Below are positions 46,895 through 57,944 of a DNA stretch of 64,000 nt, in pieces; the stretch's first letter is position 1; every line of letters starts with the position of its first letter. The notes beneath the pieces were generated by a model, which was not told the origin of the DNA, ran no database searches, and saw only the letters and a list, made by a program, of their open reading frames with translations. The stretch lies in the NCBI GenBank assembly GCA_911728455.2, contig OU452225.1, positions 19,378,495-19,442,494 on the forward strand, written 5' to 3'. This stretch comes from Marthasterias glacialis (lineage: Eukaryota; Echinodermata; Asteroidea; Forcipulatida; Asteriidae). A program made the position numbers and the translations under genes.

Positions 46895-47014
46895 ATGGGA
46901 TACTTTTGAGACGTTCGCGGGCGCCCCAGTAAGCGGTCCTTTTCTACAATGAGAACAGTTGAAAAGGGCTGCTTACTACGCCCGCTAACGTCTCGAAAGT
47001 TTCCCATTAAGTGC
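46895..47014. mobile_element. Foldback element R7 (CGCCCGCTAACGTCTC arms)
   Basis: The left arm ATACTTTTGAGACGTTCGCG is matched by the right arm CGCTAACGTCTCGAAAGT. A partial relative lies at 38636-38680. Confidence 0.7.
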
Positions 47015-47141
47015 AAATTAGATATTAGTCAAGCAATACTAGGTGAAAAAATCAATGGGTTGGGGAAGTCTTTATCGATAATGTTTGAAACAAATGGCTA
47101 TAGTACAAAAGGTATACTTGTTGGAATTGTTCAACTTCAAT

Positions 47142-47310
47142 CGACCTTATGCATTGACGTCATCCCGCCGCCATCTTAGAGGTAAAACGATGACGAAACA
47201 AGTAAGAGGAACAGATTTGTACGCGCAGCGCTCAGGATGGGCCAATGAGCAATCTCCTTTTGACCTCTACGCGAGGGCGCCCTACTCAAATGACGTCGTA
47301 TGCATATTGT
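47142..47310. mobile_element. MITE family R2 copy
   Basis: Starts GACCTTATGCATTGACGTCA, contains CCGCCATCTTAGAGGTAAAA and ends near TGACGTCGTATGCATA. Confidence 0.85.
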
Positions 47311-48154
47311 TTTATATTGTACCTGCTATAAATCTATATAAATCAAACATGCAGTAGCCGTATAGCCTAAAACTGTTGCACCAAAAGCCTGTTCCATTTG
47401 GTAAACTAATAATGCTATGAGAAAATATTTTTAACTAGTAAGGTGTGTTTATTATTTTACATATTTAGCTAGAATCTCATGGCTACAAGATCATTTATTG
47501 ACAACAAATACATTTTTTGCACGACAAATACGGCTGTTTCATGAAATTAAAGCCCAAAACAAGAGCCAGTTCTCTTGGTTTCTAATGGCTAAAACGTGTA
47601 AAGACTTAGTGTACAATAAATAGTTATGATTTGGTCCTACAATCTTTACCATGTAAGTAATTAATAAAACAAATTGAATGTATTATAAGACAAATTCCAA
47701 GACACCAAGCCACCTGGAAGTCATCTGGAAGGCAAGACTGATTGCAGCCTTGAGTGGCAATTTGTCCTTGGGACCTTGGCCATGAGATTTGATGTGCAAT
47801 TCTTGTAGGAATTCATAGAGGGGTAGTCATGGATGGAAATTTGTTTTGGGCAAAGATTGAACCCAGGGTAATTTAACATTTTGTCATGATGTTTGGCTAG
47901 GTGTCAACAGGGAATGTGTCAAATTGAGAACATTTTGCAATCTGTTGTTGTGGATTACATAACATTTGTTTACAAAAGGATTGTTGATTGTTAAGGATAA
48001 CCGTTGGCTTTGTGCAGTATTCTCCTAAGATCAGGCCAATATAATTTGATTAGTTTCTCGTCAACCCACACCTTGAAACATGCAAGTTATTCTTTCTACT
48101 TAGGTCTGATTTCCGATTTTTTTACCGTCAGAAAAAAAATCAGCAAAATTATTA

Positions 48155-48365
48155 CTAAAGCCCCTGCTCAACATCGGTGAGGTAAACTGTGAATGCTTCC
48201 ATTCTTTGCACAAATCATGAGATTTGTAATAAAACCAACCTGTGAAAATGTCAGCTCATTTCGTTGTTCAATTCTATTTACTAGAAAACGGTAAAAATGC
48301 ATACAGCGTTTTTGTACGCATACCTGTAGGCAAAGTTTCCGTCTCAGTTCTGAGGCAAAAACTAC
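48155..48365. mobile_element. MITE family R1, truncated copy
   Basis: Has the left end (TAAAGCCCCTGCTCAACATC) and runs to the central palindrome, then stops; the right half is missing. Confidence 0.75.
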
Positions 48366-48642
48366 CCCTTGTCAAAACGCATGCGCTGTATCATTATTGT
48401 GCACCATTGTTAACTCTGTGATATAACTGACGAGGAACTACCATTGTCATATGCCTCACGGATTATTAGCGGAAATTACACAAAACCCTAATGAAGCTAG
48501 AAAGGGGATCGTTTGGTATCAGTTCTTGCTGCAGATGAAATTATTATCAAGGAGCCAGAGGAATATTCAAATAACAATGTCATAATTGGGAAATCACAAT
48601 ACGCTGTGATCGCTTCTTACACGACTCGTAATCCGCGACCAG

Positions 48643-48860
48643 TGGATTTCACAAAACTAGTCCTAACTTATGACTAGTCCTATAAGTAAGGACTAGTTAC
48701 TCGTCCTAACTCGAGATAAGACTAGTCCTGGTAGTGGTAGTGGTGGATTTTACAAAGCGCTAGAACTAGTCTTATCTCGAGATAGTCCTAACTTATAGGA
48801 CTAGTCATAAGCTAGGACTAGTCTTAACTTAGGACTAGTTTTGGGAAATCCAGGTGAAAT
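48643..48860. mobile_element. Foldback element R5 copy
   Basis: Two long complementary arms made of ACTAGTCCTAACTTATGACT-like blocks, bounded by GTGGATTTCACAAAACTAG and TTTTGGGAAATCCA. Confidence 0.75.
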
Positions 48861-49076
48861 ACACAAACATTGTGCTTACCACACAAAGTACTATACAACG
48901 TGGGGTATATTCAAATGGTATGACAGTATCTCTATGAGAAAAATGTGAACGTAGAGCGTCTGTATAATGCACTTCAGTTGAAAATGTTGAATTGTTCATA
49001 GTAGTCCTATAATACGCCATACAGAAAACAAAATCTATCAGGTAAAAACCCGGCGTTCCACTTTTGCGTTTTTTCT

Positions 49077-49613
49077 TCAACGGCGGCTGGATTCGAAGCG
49101 GCCATTGGTGTCTACCTGCAGGCAGTACATGCTGATTGGCGGAGTGGTTGGTTCGACGGAAGGGCGCTGACAGACCACGTAGCTCGGCCAGGTACACGAT
49201 CCGTCATTCCAACGACCACTGTAACGAGGATTCATCAACACACAATGGTCATACCTGCTACTTGGCTCTCCTGAATACCAGTTGAAGAAGCTACACTCTT
49301 CGCCTCCCTCACCAGGCTGCACCCACTTGCCTTCTTCCTCTCTTTCAGTACAACCAACCCAGACATTGTCACTTGCGACTTTACTGACCATCTCCCAGAT
49401 AAACTGATGCTCTGTGAGTGAGGTAGGGACTGCCACACGGCTGCTCATAGCGGTACAGGTGATGACTGCTTTATCAAAAGTCATTTTCTCCATCACGGAC
49501 TTGTAGCACGACTCACCAAATAATTCCCAGTCAGAGGGGCAGATCAAACCTTCATTGCAGGTCGATACCATGAAATAAAAGGCTACTGCGAATAGTAGAA
49601 CTAAGGTCTTCAT
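49077..49613 (-). CDS. Secreted C-type lectin, CTLD only (copy 1, inverted), 178 aa
   Basis: Intronless gene in the opposite orientation to the other four copies. Signal peptide MKTLVLLFAVAFYFMVS, then a long-form C-type lectin domain with all six expected cysteines, WND at the calcium site and the C-terminal WPSYVVCQRP. The sugar-binding tripeptide is EPS in place of EPN, in the loop YSGEPSSRYDHC, which is one residue shorter than in copies 4 and 5. After MYCLQVDTNGRFES homology to the other genes stops, and the frame ends at 49077, so the PAN domain is missing. It may be a functional single-domain lectin or a truncated duplicate. The conserved upstream element TCTCC-GGAGA is present at 49653-49665. 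Confidence 0.88.
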   Translation of the reverse strand: MKTLVLLFAVAFYFMVSTCNEGLICPSDWELFGESCYKSVMEKMTFDKAVITCTAMSSRVAVPTSLTEHQFIWEMVSKVASDNVWVGCTEREEEGKWVQPGEGGEECSFFNWYSGEPSSRYDHCVLMNPRYSGRWNDGSCTWPSYVVCQRPSVEPTTPPISMYCLQVDTNGRFESSRR

Positions 49614-49956
49614 ATTTCACATCCAAATCAATGCAAGAGAAATGTACAAGACTCTCCGTTGGAGATAGATCTACTCTTGTGATGACAATACCTGCAGTTT
49701 TAGAAGTCCGAAGAAATATCAGAGTGTTGCAGCAATTGCATTTAAAATTACTCTAATGACAATAACTTACCTTATTAAAGCCAACCTTGTCACAAATTGG
49801 CGATTACAACTAATTTAGGTGGAGATGAAGAGCCACTTTCCTACTTAATTGCTTGGAAACAGACGCCTGCAATTAGTTAATAGGCTGATAGTTTGTAATA
49901 GGCGTATCTTTTACCATTGTAAGCTGACAGTATTCTGGGCGCAAAATTATAATTAT

Positions 49957-50112
49957 ATAGAGAGGTTGCATGACCCTGGGAAAAGTTCGTTTCGCAGCCA
50001 TGTACAAACTCAATGGCTGGCGCATTGTCTGCTGAATACTTTCCAGCGCCTGTTTGTGCATGCAGCATTAGAAAAAAAGGTCCCGGTGACGTCACGTGAA
50101 ACCTCTCTATAG
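49957..50112. mobile_element. MITE family R9 (TATAGAGAGGTTTCACGTGA ends)
   Basis: Starts TATAGAGAGGTTGCATGACC and ends GACGTCACGTGAAACCTCTC TATA. Contains TTTCGCAGCCATGTACAAAC. A related element is at 62520-62690. Confidence 0.75.
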
Positions 50113-50149
50113 ACCTTATCATTAATCTCCAGTATAATGGAGATCAATA

Positions 50150-50303
50150 GCCCTTATGCACATGACGTCAATTGAGTAGGGCGCCCTCGGCCCATGGGAC
50201 CATCCTCTGCGCCGCGGTACATACACGTACATTTTCCATTGTTGCGTCATCGTTTCACCTCTAAGACGGCGGCGTGATGACGTCACAATGCATGAGGTCT
50301 ATT
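50150..50303. mobile_element. MITE family R2 copy
   Basis: Runs from CCCTTATGCACATGACGTCA to GATGACGTCACAATGCATGA with CTCTAAGACGGCGGCG inside. Directly follows an R9 element. Confidence 0.8.
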
Positions 50304-50482
50304 GTCAACGCGCATGTGTGCTGTCATATCTTCTCAATTGTTTATGATACACTTTTGCTATAGTAAATAACATAGAGCTATATATAGCTCTGTGTATATA
50401 ACGCACCTTTTCTGCTACAGTAAACACAACATGTTATTTACAGGCAGGTACACAGCTTGATGAAAATGGGCCAAGGGCCCAA

Positions 50483-50657
50483 ATAGACCTTATGCACATG
50501 ACGACATTTGAGTAGGGCGCCCTCGCCTAGAGGTCAAAATGAGGTTGTTCATTGGCCAAACCTGTGCGCCGCGCGTACAAATCTCTGCGTCTCCATTGTT
50601 ACATCATCGATTTACCTCTAAGATGGCGGCGTGATGACGTCAATGCATAAGGTCTAT
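50483..50657. mobile_element. MITE family R2 copy
   Basis: Starts ATAGACCTTATGCACATGAC and ends GTGATGACGTCAATGCATAA GGTCTAT, with AAGATGGCGGCG inside. Confidence 0.85.
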
Positions 50658-51145
50658 ACAAGCAGACATATTGCTCAAAAATTGTCTGCATAAGCAAAAC
50701 TAAGCAGGATACCAGTCACACATTGTATATGGGACGTGGTATTTTGACTGGTAATCTTGTTAACTGGTAAGCAGAATTGTTTTGTAAGAAAAGACTACAA
50801 CCGTGTTATACCGAGGAGTGCTTCACCTATAGCAACATCGTCGTGTGTTGCTCACAATCATGGATATTTTTTTTCAATAAGCCCAGGCCCAATATTTGGC
50901 TCTGCTTACCAAGGAGTTATGTGCTTACGGTCAACATTCTCCGCTTACAGGATACATGATTTATTCGCTAGATGTGAAAGCAAAGAACATTTAATTTAGT
51001 GGATGTTAACGTGAAGTACGCATGCGCACAAACAAAATTAAAATTGATAAGGCCGTGTCCGGGCACCTTATGCTTCAACCCATGTTAACTTGGCTAACAA
51101 AACGTAGCCACAGCAAGTTATTCGTATAAATGGCATTTAAATGGG

Positions 51146-51352
51146 CTATGTTGTCATGATTAATAGCAGGCCTGTGGCTGTGCATGGAAATATATGAACT
51201 CTCACCCAGGTACTGCGCACGCGCGCTTGCGTTTAAATTACAAAGGGTGACGTCTTTGTCAAACTGTGATATGACCGCCGGGGCACCAGCGCGCGTAGCT
51301 AGTAACAGGGTGATTCCTTTATTTTACTGCTATAATCGTGAGGACACAGCGT
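51146..51352. mobile_element. MITE family R8 copy
   Basis: Starts GTTGTCATGATTAATAGCAG and ends CTGCTATAATCGTGAGGACA. Confidence 0.7.
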
Positions 51353-51822
51353 TTTCAACCTGTGATTAATACGCTTATATTTCAGCGCGGATTTCTGTAT
51401 GTCCGTATTATACCAACTTTCTTACAGTATAAGCAGAAGCGTTGGCAAAAACTTGGGCTGTGACGTTGCAAAAGAAAGGTCTATCATGTTGGTAAGTCTG
51501 ACGTCATTACAGCATAAACCACGCCCACATAATTATGCATTGGTCAACATTTTCTATACAAATTTACGCAAAAAGCTAACTGAGCTATAGGTGGTTGTGT
51601 TTAACACACATGCTGTTCAAACACTTAATCTTCTTAACAATGTCCTCTGTTTTAATCAATTTGTCTTACCTTAAAAAACGAAGTTTTTAGGTTAATTACA
51701 CACAAACGAATGCCAGCTTTGGAACTAAGAAGTATTAAGTGGAACGTATGCGCGTACTACCAATGCGCGCGCGTATGACATTAGTGACTTACTAACTTAT
51801 TGATCTCCATTATTATTATGGA

Positions 51823-51967
51823 CCGTTCCGGCCTGTCAATCAAACTGTGCCCATTGACCAATTGGATTACACCTTTTGGTTATGTGACCTCGGTCACACG
51901 TGCCCCGTAAACGTACACAAACTAATGCGTGTGGGCGGGCTTGTTGCCAAAGCTGGAACGGTCTATT
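51823..51967. mobile_element. Short element with GACCGTTCCGGC/GCTGGAACGGTC ends
   Basis: Ends ATGGACCGTTCCGGCCTG and AAAGCTGGAACGGTCTAT are inverted repeats about 140 bp apart. Contains a CCAAT-like TTGACCAATTGG. Confidence 0.6.
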
Positions 51968-51995
51968 AATATTGTTCCTGTGTATAAAGATCAAT

Positions 51996-52140
51996 GGGCC
52001 TTATGCATTGGCGTCATCACGCCGCCATCGTAGAGGTAAACCAATGTTGAAACAATGAAAACGCACATCTCGGCGCACGGGAATTGGCCAATGAGCCAGC
52101 TTCGTTTGACCTATTGACCCCTTGTACGACGTCACACGCG
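51996..52140. mobile_element. MITE family R2, diverged copy
   Basis: Begins GGCCTTATGCATTGGCGTCA and includes CGCCGCCATCGTAGAGGTAA; the right end is degraded. Confidence 0.6.
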
Positions 52141-53667
52141 GAGACTGTGCTAAGACTGGTGTTATGAGGCGGATCCTGTATAGCCATTACAATAAAAAGA
52201 GCCGCTCTCACTATATACCTTTTTAGTATCGCCCTTGAATGCCTGCAGCTCGAACACGTTGTAGCCGCGTCCGTTGCAACTCAGCTTCCCGGCTGCAAGT
52301 AAAAATGATTAGCCTCCCGAATTATCAACGTAATTACTAGTCATCAACAACAATTCTTTTTGCACGGTATAGACGGCTGTTTCATGACTGTAAGGGCCTT
52401 GTCACACAGGCCAATCTATACTGGCAACTTGGAGGCAACCAACTGCACCACATGCAAAAGAAACACTTTGGTAGCACAGGAGTCATGTTTTTTAACAATT
52501 TCTTACAATCCTCAAGAAAATTATGGGAAAATTGAAACGTGAATGCTTTTTCTTTTTGGAGTTTGCCTGGAACTGGTTGCCTGTAAATTGTCTCGTGTGA
52601 CATGACCCTAAATAATGGTGCTTGAGTATTTTTGTTTTTGTTTTTCCTTTTCTTTTAAAGTACTGATAAATATATTTACACACAGCTCAATGAAAAACAA
52701 AATCTTAAATTTATTTTTAGGAAGATGGCTGGTTTGTGACACTATTTTGTGAACTTCTACTTTAGTGTAAAAATGTATGACTTGAAAACTAACATTTCTC
52801 ATAAATTAATTTCACCGTGTGTTAATAGTCATCTTTCCTGTCAGGAATTGTCCTCTCACTTACGTGTATAAGATGACAAAGGCTCAAATTTATAGATCTG
52901 CTTGAAAAAGAAAATGTTGCTGAACAATTTTCCGCTGTGCAAAACTTCGAGCAGGAAACCAGTCCAAGACGGTAAATGTGAAACGGTGTACATTCTTTTG
53001 TTACCTTCTTTTGTTGATAAACAAACCGCGCTGGTTGGCACGGGCGGCCATTTAATGTTAGCTAAACATTCAATCTTTTTGACAGACGTTGTGACCAAAT
53101 TCAACATTTTGTTTTTTTGCAAACTTTCTTTTTAAAGAAAATACACCCCATCATTGGTTTGTTTGTTTTCAACAAATTCAACACTATTTTTGAACATTTT
53201 GTGCATCATTTTGTACAAACTGTGATTATCCGTTTTTGCTTTGCATTGATGGCTCCCAGTAGTTTCTCCATCTTGGTTGGCAACAACTCGGGCTGTGACG
53301 TTGCAAAAGAAAGGTCTATTCTGGCTGGTTACCTTATTCTGGTAAGCAATGTTTCGTGCACAGCTACTTTTTGCATTTAAGCAACTCTATGAGATAGATC
53401 TATGGTCCAAAGCACCAGACCCTGGTCGTCCAACCGCAGCAGGAGACCTCAAGGAATGAAGAGGTGATAACGGCTCATCAAGTCGATAAAAACACACCAC
53501 AGCGTGTGTTGTCCGGAATCCGATCTGCTCCGATTTGGTCCTATCGATCTTTCCCTTCAATGCCTCGACGTCTCTCTGCAAGACTTGACTGATATTACCC
53601 ACAACTAACTGTATATGCAAGTGTAAAATTAATTTGTTCGTATCTTTGTTGCATTATATATTGTATT

Positions 53668-53936
53668 GAGTGTCCTGGCTATCGATTGACAGATTAGAGA
53701 CGCTATGAAAGGAACAGTGTGTGATCTCCATAGTAACGTGTTGAAGAAGCTTGATCAATAAGAATAGATGCTCATCTATTTTTTTATAGCCAACTGTTAC
53801 CTGATGGTACCCACGCATGCAATGCGGTGTTCGTGCAAGTTCGAGTTTTCTAGCGAGTCCGGCATTGTCATCACAAGGTAGATTTATCTCCACCGGAGTC
53901 TTGTACATCTTTCTTGCATTGATTTGGAAGTAAAAT
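53668..53936 (+). promoter_or_regulatory. Conserved lectin 5' flank, copy 2 (similar at 56090-56370, 58975-59260, 62718-63005)
   Basis: All plus-strand lectin copies share about 280 bp upstream of the ATG, starting near GTCCTGGCTATCGATTGACA and ending TTGCATTGATTTGGA before the start. About 40-50 bp before each ATG lies TCTCCACCGGAGA (56319, 59209, 62954; shortened in copy 2 at 53887; TCTCCGTTGGAGA on plus at 49653 for the inverted copy). Retention of this dyad in all five copies suggests a promoter or 5'UTR function. Confidence 0.5.
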
Positions 53937-54673
53937 ATGAAGACCTTAGTTCTACTATTCGCAGTAGCCTTTTACTTCGTGGTATCGACCTGCAATGAAG
54001 GTTTGATCTGTCCCTCTGAGTGGGAATTATTTGGTGAGTCGTGCTACAAGTCCGTGATGGAGAAAATGACTTTTGATATCGCAGTCATCACCTGTGCCGC
54101 TATGAGCAGCCGTATGGCAGTCCCTACCTCACTCGCAGAGCATCAGTTTATCTGGGAGATGGTCAGTAAAGTCGCAAGTGGCAATGTCTGGGTTGGTTGT
54201 ACTGATAGAGAGGAAGAAGGCAAGTGGGTGCAGCCTGGTGAGGGAGGCGAAGAGTGTAGCTTCTTCAACTGGTATCAAGGAGAGCCCAATAGTATATACG
54301 AAGATTGTGCGTTGATGAATCCTCCTTTCAACGGTCATTGGAATGATGGTCAGTGCACCTGGCCGAGCTACGTGGTCTGTCAGCGCCCCCTGTCCAACCA
54401 ACCACTCCGCCAATCAGCTTGTACTCGCTGCAGGCAGAACTCACTGGTCGCTTCGTATCCCACTGCCTGACCGGTCATGTCATCAAGGAGTTACCGATCA
54501 AGGGCGTTGTCGCGTGTGGGTCAGCGTGCCGGGATGAGCCTCGATGCCTCTCCTTCAATGTACGACTTGGCAGCAGCGAGGAGCAAATCTGCCAGCTCAA
54601 TGCCGTCACTCGCGAGGAAGCTGATAAACAGGATATTGAGATGAATAATTCTTGCTATTATTTCAACAAGTGA
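53937..54673 (+). pseudogene. C-type lectin/PAN gene, frameshifted between domains (copy 2)
   Basis: The frame from ATG 53937 encodes the signal peptide and an intact CTLD with EPN and WND (loop GEPNSIYEDC), then runs to a stop at 54468-54470 after 177 residues. Compared with its sisters, one base is missing around 54387-54396, just after VVCQRP. The PAN domain persists in another frame up to a TGA at 54671-54673 (SLYSLQAELTGRFVSHCL, then CQLNAVTREEAD). Either it is a recent pseudogene, it makes a CTLD-only protein like copy 1, or it is an assembly error. The PAN part has few substitutions, so the break is recent. Confidence 0.82.
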
Positions 54674-54875
54674 CAAAATACACAATAGCAAACCGAATGA
54701 GAAACAAACGACTGCGTGAATCGAGACTGGATTGTTATGTCGATTAATCTTTCCATTGATATGGTTTTTGATCAGTTATGGTTATTTCGAGTTTCGGTAA
54801 CTTACAGTTTTGGAGTATTTACGTTAACGCACGAAGCGTCACATACAGTAACTCCTCCCTCTATATACCTGTAAC

Positions 54876-54881
54876 AATAAA
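54876..54881 (+). terminator. Candidate polyA signal of lectin copy 2
   Basis: AATAAA in the conserved context GTAACAATAAATCAATGG, about 205 nt after the PAN-domain stop. The same context follows copies 4 and 5. Confidence 0.6.
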
Positions 54882-56370
54882 TCAATGGAAGCTTCGTTTT
54901 ATGACGTCACATTGTCCTTGAATGAATGGTGGAACTTTCGAATTTCGGAGGGTTTACCTTTCATAAACCGCAATGATTGACAAGGTTGTTGACAAAACAA
55001 AGAAGCTATAAGTTTTAATGTCAGAGTTTGGTATTCACCCTATTACAAAAAATTGACTGCGAGGGCGTTTTACCGTTTCGCTGTATTTTATTTCATCACG
55101 TCCCAACGTGACCTTGAAGTCATCCATGGAGTATGAAACTGGTCTGAGCGGTCCATCTCCCTCGAACACTGCTGGACAGGGACACACCTCGTGGGAACAA
55201 CTCATCAGGTCATTACGAAAGTAACTGAGCAATGAATGAATGATAAAGGACATACCTTCAATTTCCATGTAATTCTGGTTTCTTATTCACTTCTGTTCTG
55301 AGAGCTCGGAGGCACGAAGTAAAATACTAAAATTAGCACTCAATTTATTTGATGCCAAATATTATCTGAAACTTAATTTTATCGTAGACTATTTTTCATT
55401 GTTGTGTGAAGACGGTACTACACCTGTACGGTCAAAAATAAGTTTAAATGTGCTAGATGTAGAAGTCTTGATATAGCTTTTTGAAAACTTCGCAAATCAC
55501 CTTTATAGTTGTTTCGATTGCCGCTATATCTAAAAGCCTGCATTATAATTATCCCTTACATGCTGAACTTAAACACTGTTTCGTTGGTTTCACTAAGTAG
55601 GTTAAAATACAACTAGTATTAGTAAGTACAAGTACAATGCAAAGGTCAAGGGTCAAAACGCGTCTTGCTTCACGCTACCGTAATATACACATTTTCAAGA
55701 AACGATTCTATCACAAAGTCTCCAAAAATACAACATTTCTCTGATGGAATGATTAGTAACAAGACAACTCACAGCGAGTTTCCTCAAAGTTAACCCTTCC
55801 GTATAAATAACACTAGGAGCATGGCCAGAGCCATTCTCCCTACAAAATATAGAGAATTGCCAACAGAAATGAAATGTGCTCTTTCTCTGCTGAAAGCTGA
55901 CAGAAAAGAGAGCTAGTCTAAAGGTCGCGGACACAAACTTTAACTTGTTATTGTTAATATACAAATCACAAAGTTAGATCACACACTTGAACACTGAGGG
56001 CGCACTTGGGTTCCCTACATCTTTTACCCACAAGTCAACTTGCATATTGTTTCGTAATTTGTTGCATGACATCTTTTATTGCGTGTCCTGGCTATCGATT
56101 GACAGATTAGTTTAAGAATCAGACATGCTAGAATGGTAGAAAACTAAGATCACCATAGCAACATGACGAAGAGATGTGATTAGAAAAGATGCTTGTTACT
56201 AATATCATAATAGCCAAGTCCAACTGTTACCTGGTGGTGCCCACGCAGGCAATGCAGCATTTATGCAAGTTCGAGTTTTATGTAGCGAGTCCGGCATTGT
56301 CATCACAGTGTAGATTTATCTCCACCGGAGAGTCTTGTACATTTCTCTTGCATTGATTTGGATGTGAAAT

Positions 56371-57111
56371 ATGAAGACCTTAGTTCTACTATTCGCAGTA
56401 GCCTTTTATTTCATGGTATCGACCTGCATTGAAGGTTTGATCTGCCCCTCTGAGTGGGAATTATTTGGTGAGTCGTGCTACAAGTCCGTGATGGAGAAAA
56501 TGACTTTTGATAGAGCAGTCATCACCTGTGCCGCTATGAGCAGCCGTATGGCAGTCCCTACCTCACTCGCAGAGCATCAGCTTATCTGGGAGATGGTCAG
56601 TAAAGTCGCAAGTGGCGAAGTTTGGATTGGTTGTACTGATAGGGAGGAAGAAGGCAAGTGGGTGCAGCCTGGTGAGGGAGGCGAAGAGTGTAGCTTCTTC
56701 AACTGGTATCCAGGAGAGCCCAACAGCTATAAGGGTGAAGATTGTGCGAGGATGGAGCCTTCTTTTAATAGTAATTGGAATGACGCAACGTGTACCAAGC
56801 CGAGCTACGTGGTCTGTCAGCGCCCTCCCGTCGATCCAACCACCCCGCTACTCAGTTTGTACTGCCTGCAGGCAGGACTCACTGGCCGCTTCGCATCCCA
56901 CTGCCTGACCGGTCATGTCATCAAGGAGTTACCGATCAAGGGCGTCGTCGCGTGTGGGTCAGCGTGCCGGGATGAGCCTCGATGCCGCTCCTTCAATGTA
57001 CGACTTGGTAGCAGCAAGGAGCAGATCTGCCAGCTCAATGACGTCACTCGCGAGGAAGCTGATAAAGAGGGTATTGAGATGGATAATTCTTGCTATTTTT
57101 TCAGCAAGTAA
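56371..57111 (+). CDS. Secreted C-type lectin with PAN domain (copy 3), 246 aa
   Basis: Intronless. Signal peptide (residues 1-about 20), long-form CTLD (C25 to C149) with EPN at 116-118 and WND at 136-138, the calcium and mannose-type sugar ligands, then a PAN/apple domain (about 162-246) with CLTGHVIKELPIKGVVACG, CRSFNVRLGSS and ICQLNDVTREEAD. Its binding loop is the most diverged: GEPNSYKGEDCARMEPSF and NSNWNDATCTKPS, where other copies have WPS. C19 is followed by Ile where the other copies have Asn. The 3' flank lacks about 290 bp present after copies 2 and 4, including their AATAAA. Confidence 0.95.
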   Translation: MKTLVLLFAVAFYFMVSTCIEGLICPSEWELFGESCYKSVMEKMTFDRAVITCAAMSSRMAVPTSLAEHQLIWEMVSKVASGEVWIGCTDREEEGKWVQPGEGGEECSFFNWYPGEPNSYKGEDCARMEPSFNSNWNDATCTKPSYVVCQRPPVDPTTPLLSLYCLQAGLTGRFASHCLTGHVIKELPIKGVVACGSACRDEPRCRSFNVRLGSSKEQICQLNDVTREEADKEGIEMDNSCYFFSK

Positions 57112-57944
57112 CAAAATACAAAATCTCAGACCGAGTGAGAAACACTCGACTGCGTGAATCGAGACTGGATTGTTATATCGATTAATCGGACTTTGGTATT
57201 CCCCCTACATTACACAAAATTAACAGAGAGGGCGTTTTAGTGTACCCCGTCTTTTATTTCATCACATCCCAACGTGACCTTTAAATTATTCATCATGTTT
57301 GAAACTGTTCTGAGCGGTCCATCTCCCTGAAAAACTGCTTGACAGGGCCACACCTCGTGGGAACAACTCATCAGGTCATCACGAAAGTAAATGAGCAATG
57401 AATGAATGATAAAGGACATACCATCAATTTAATGTAATTTAAGTCTTGATTTTTGTTGGTTTCTCATTCATCATTCTGCTATATTTTGTAGCGCGGAGGC
57501 ACGAAGTAAAATACTAAAATTAGCACTCATTTTATTTTATGCAAAATATCATCAGAAACTTCATTTTATCGTGTATTATTTTTCATTGTTGTGTAAAAAC
57601 GTGTCTACAACTGTGGTTTTAGGCTTTGTCTTTTCTAAATCTTGTTACGTAGTTTTTAACTATAACTGACCAGCTAATTTTTTGTATCCCTTACATTTGT
57701 ACCACGAGGTCAAAAATAAGTTTAAATGTGCATGCTAGATGTAGAAGTCTTGATATAGCTTTTTGAAAACTTCGCAAATCACCTTTATAGTTGTTTCGAT
57801 TGCCGCTATATCTAAAAGCCTGCATTATCCCTTACATGCTAAACTTAAACACTGTTTCGTTGGTTTCACTAAAACGCTTTTATTATTAAATTATGTGGAG
57901 TAGGAATGAACTCGCTGATTTAGCAATGGTGTTCTTGCTCTTAA

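Larger units (their letters stand above)
44224..48834. other. Gene-poor stretch filled with small transposons
   Basis: Apart from the CpG patch, the small ORF and YY1 element, it holds R6, R5, R8, R7, R2, R1 and R5 elements in that order. 47320-48150 is AT-rich with nothing recognisable. Confidence 0.6.
50113..53667. other. Intergenic between inverted lectin copy 1 and copy 2
   Basis: Holds three R2 copies, an R8 copy and two related stretches (51413-51490 and 53273-53345, sharing GGGCTGTGACGTTGCAAAAG). Two minus-strand exon-like blocks are near 52217-52290 and 53500-53565. No complete gene found. Confidence 0.55.

Noticed and set aside
55035-55320. Exon ending at GAAATTGAAG|GTATGT on the minus strand
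   Set aside because: The preceding sequence from the nearest acceptor (GAACAG) has a stop in all three frames.
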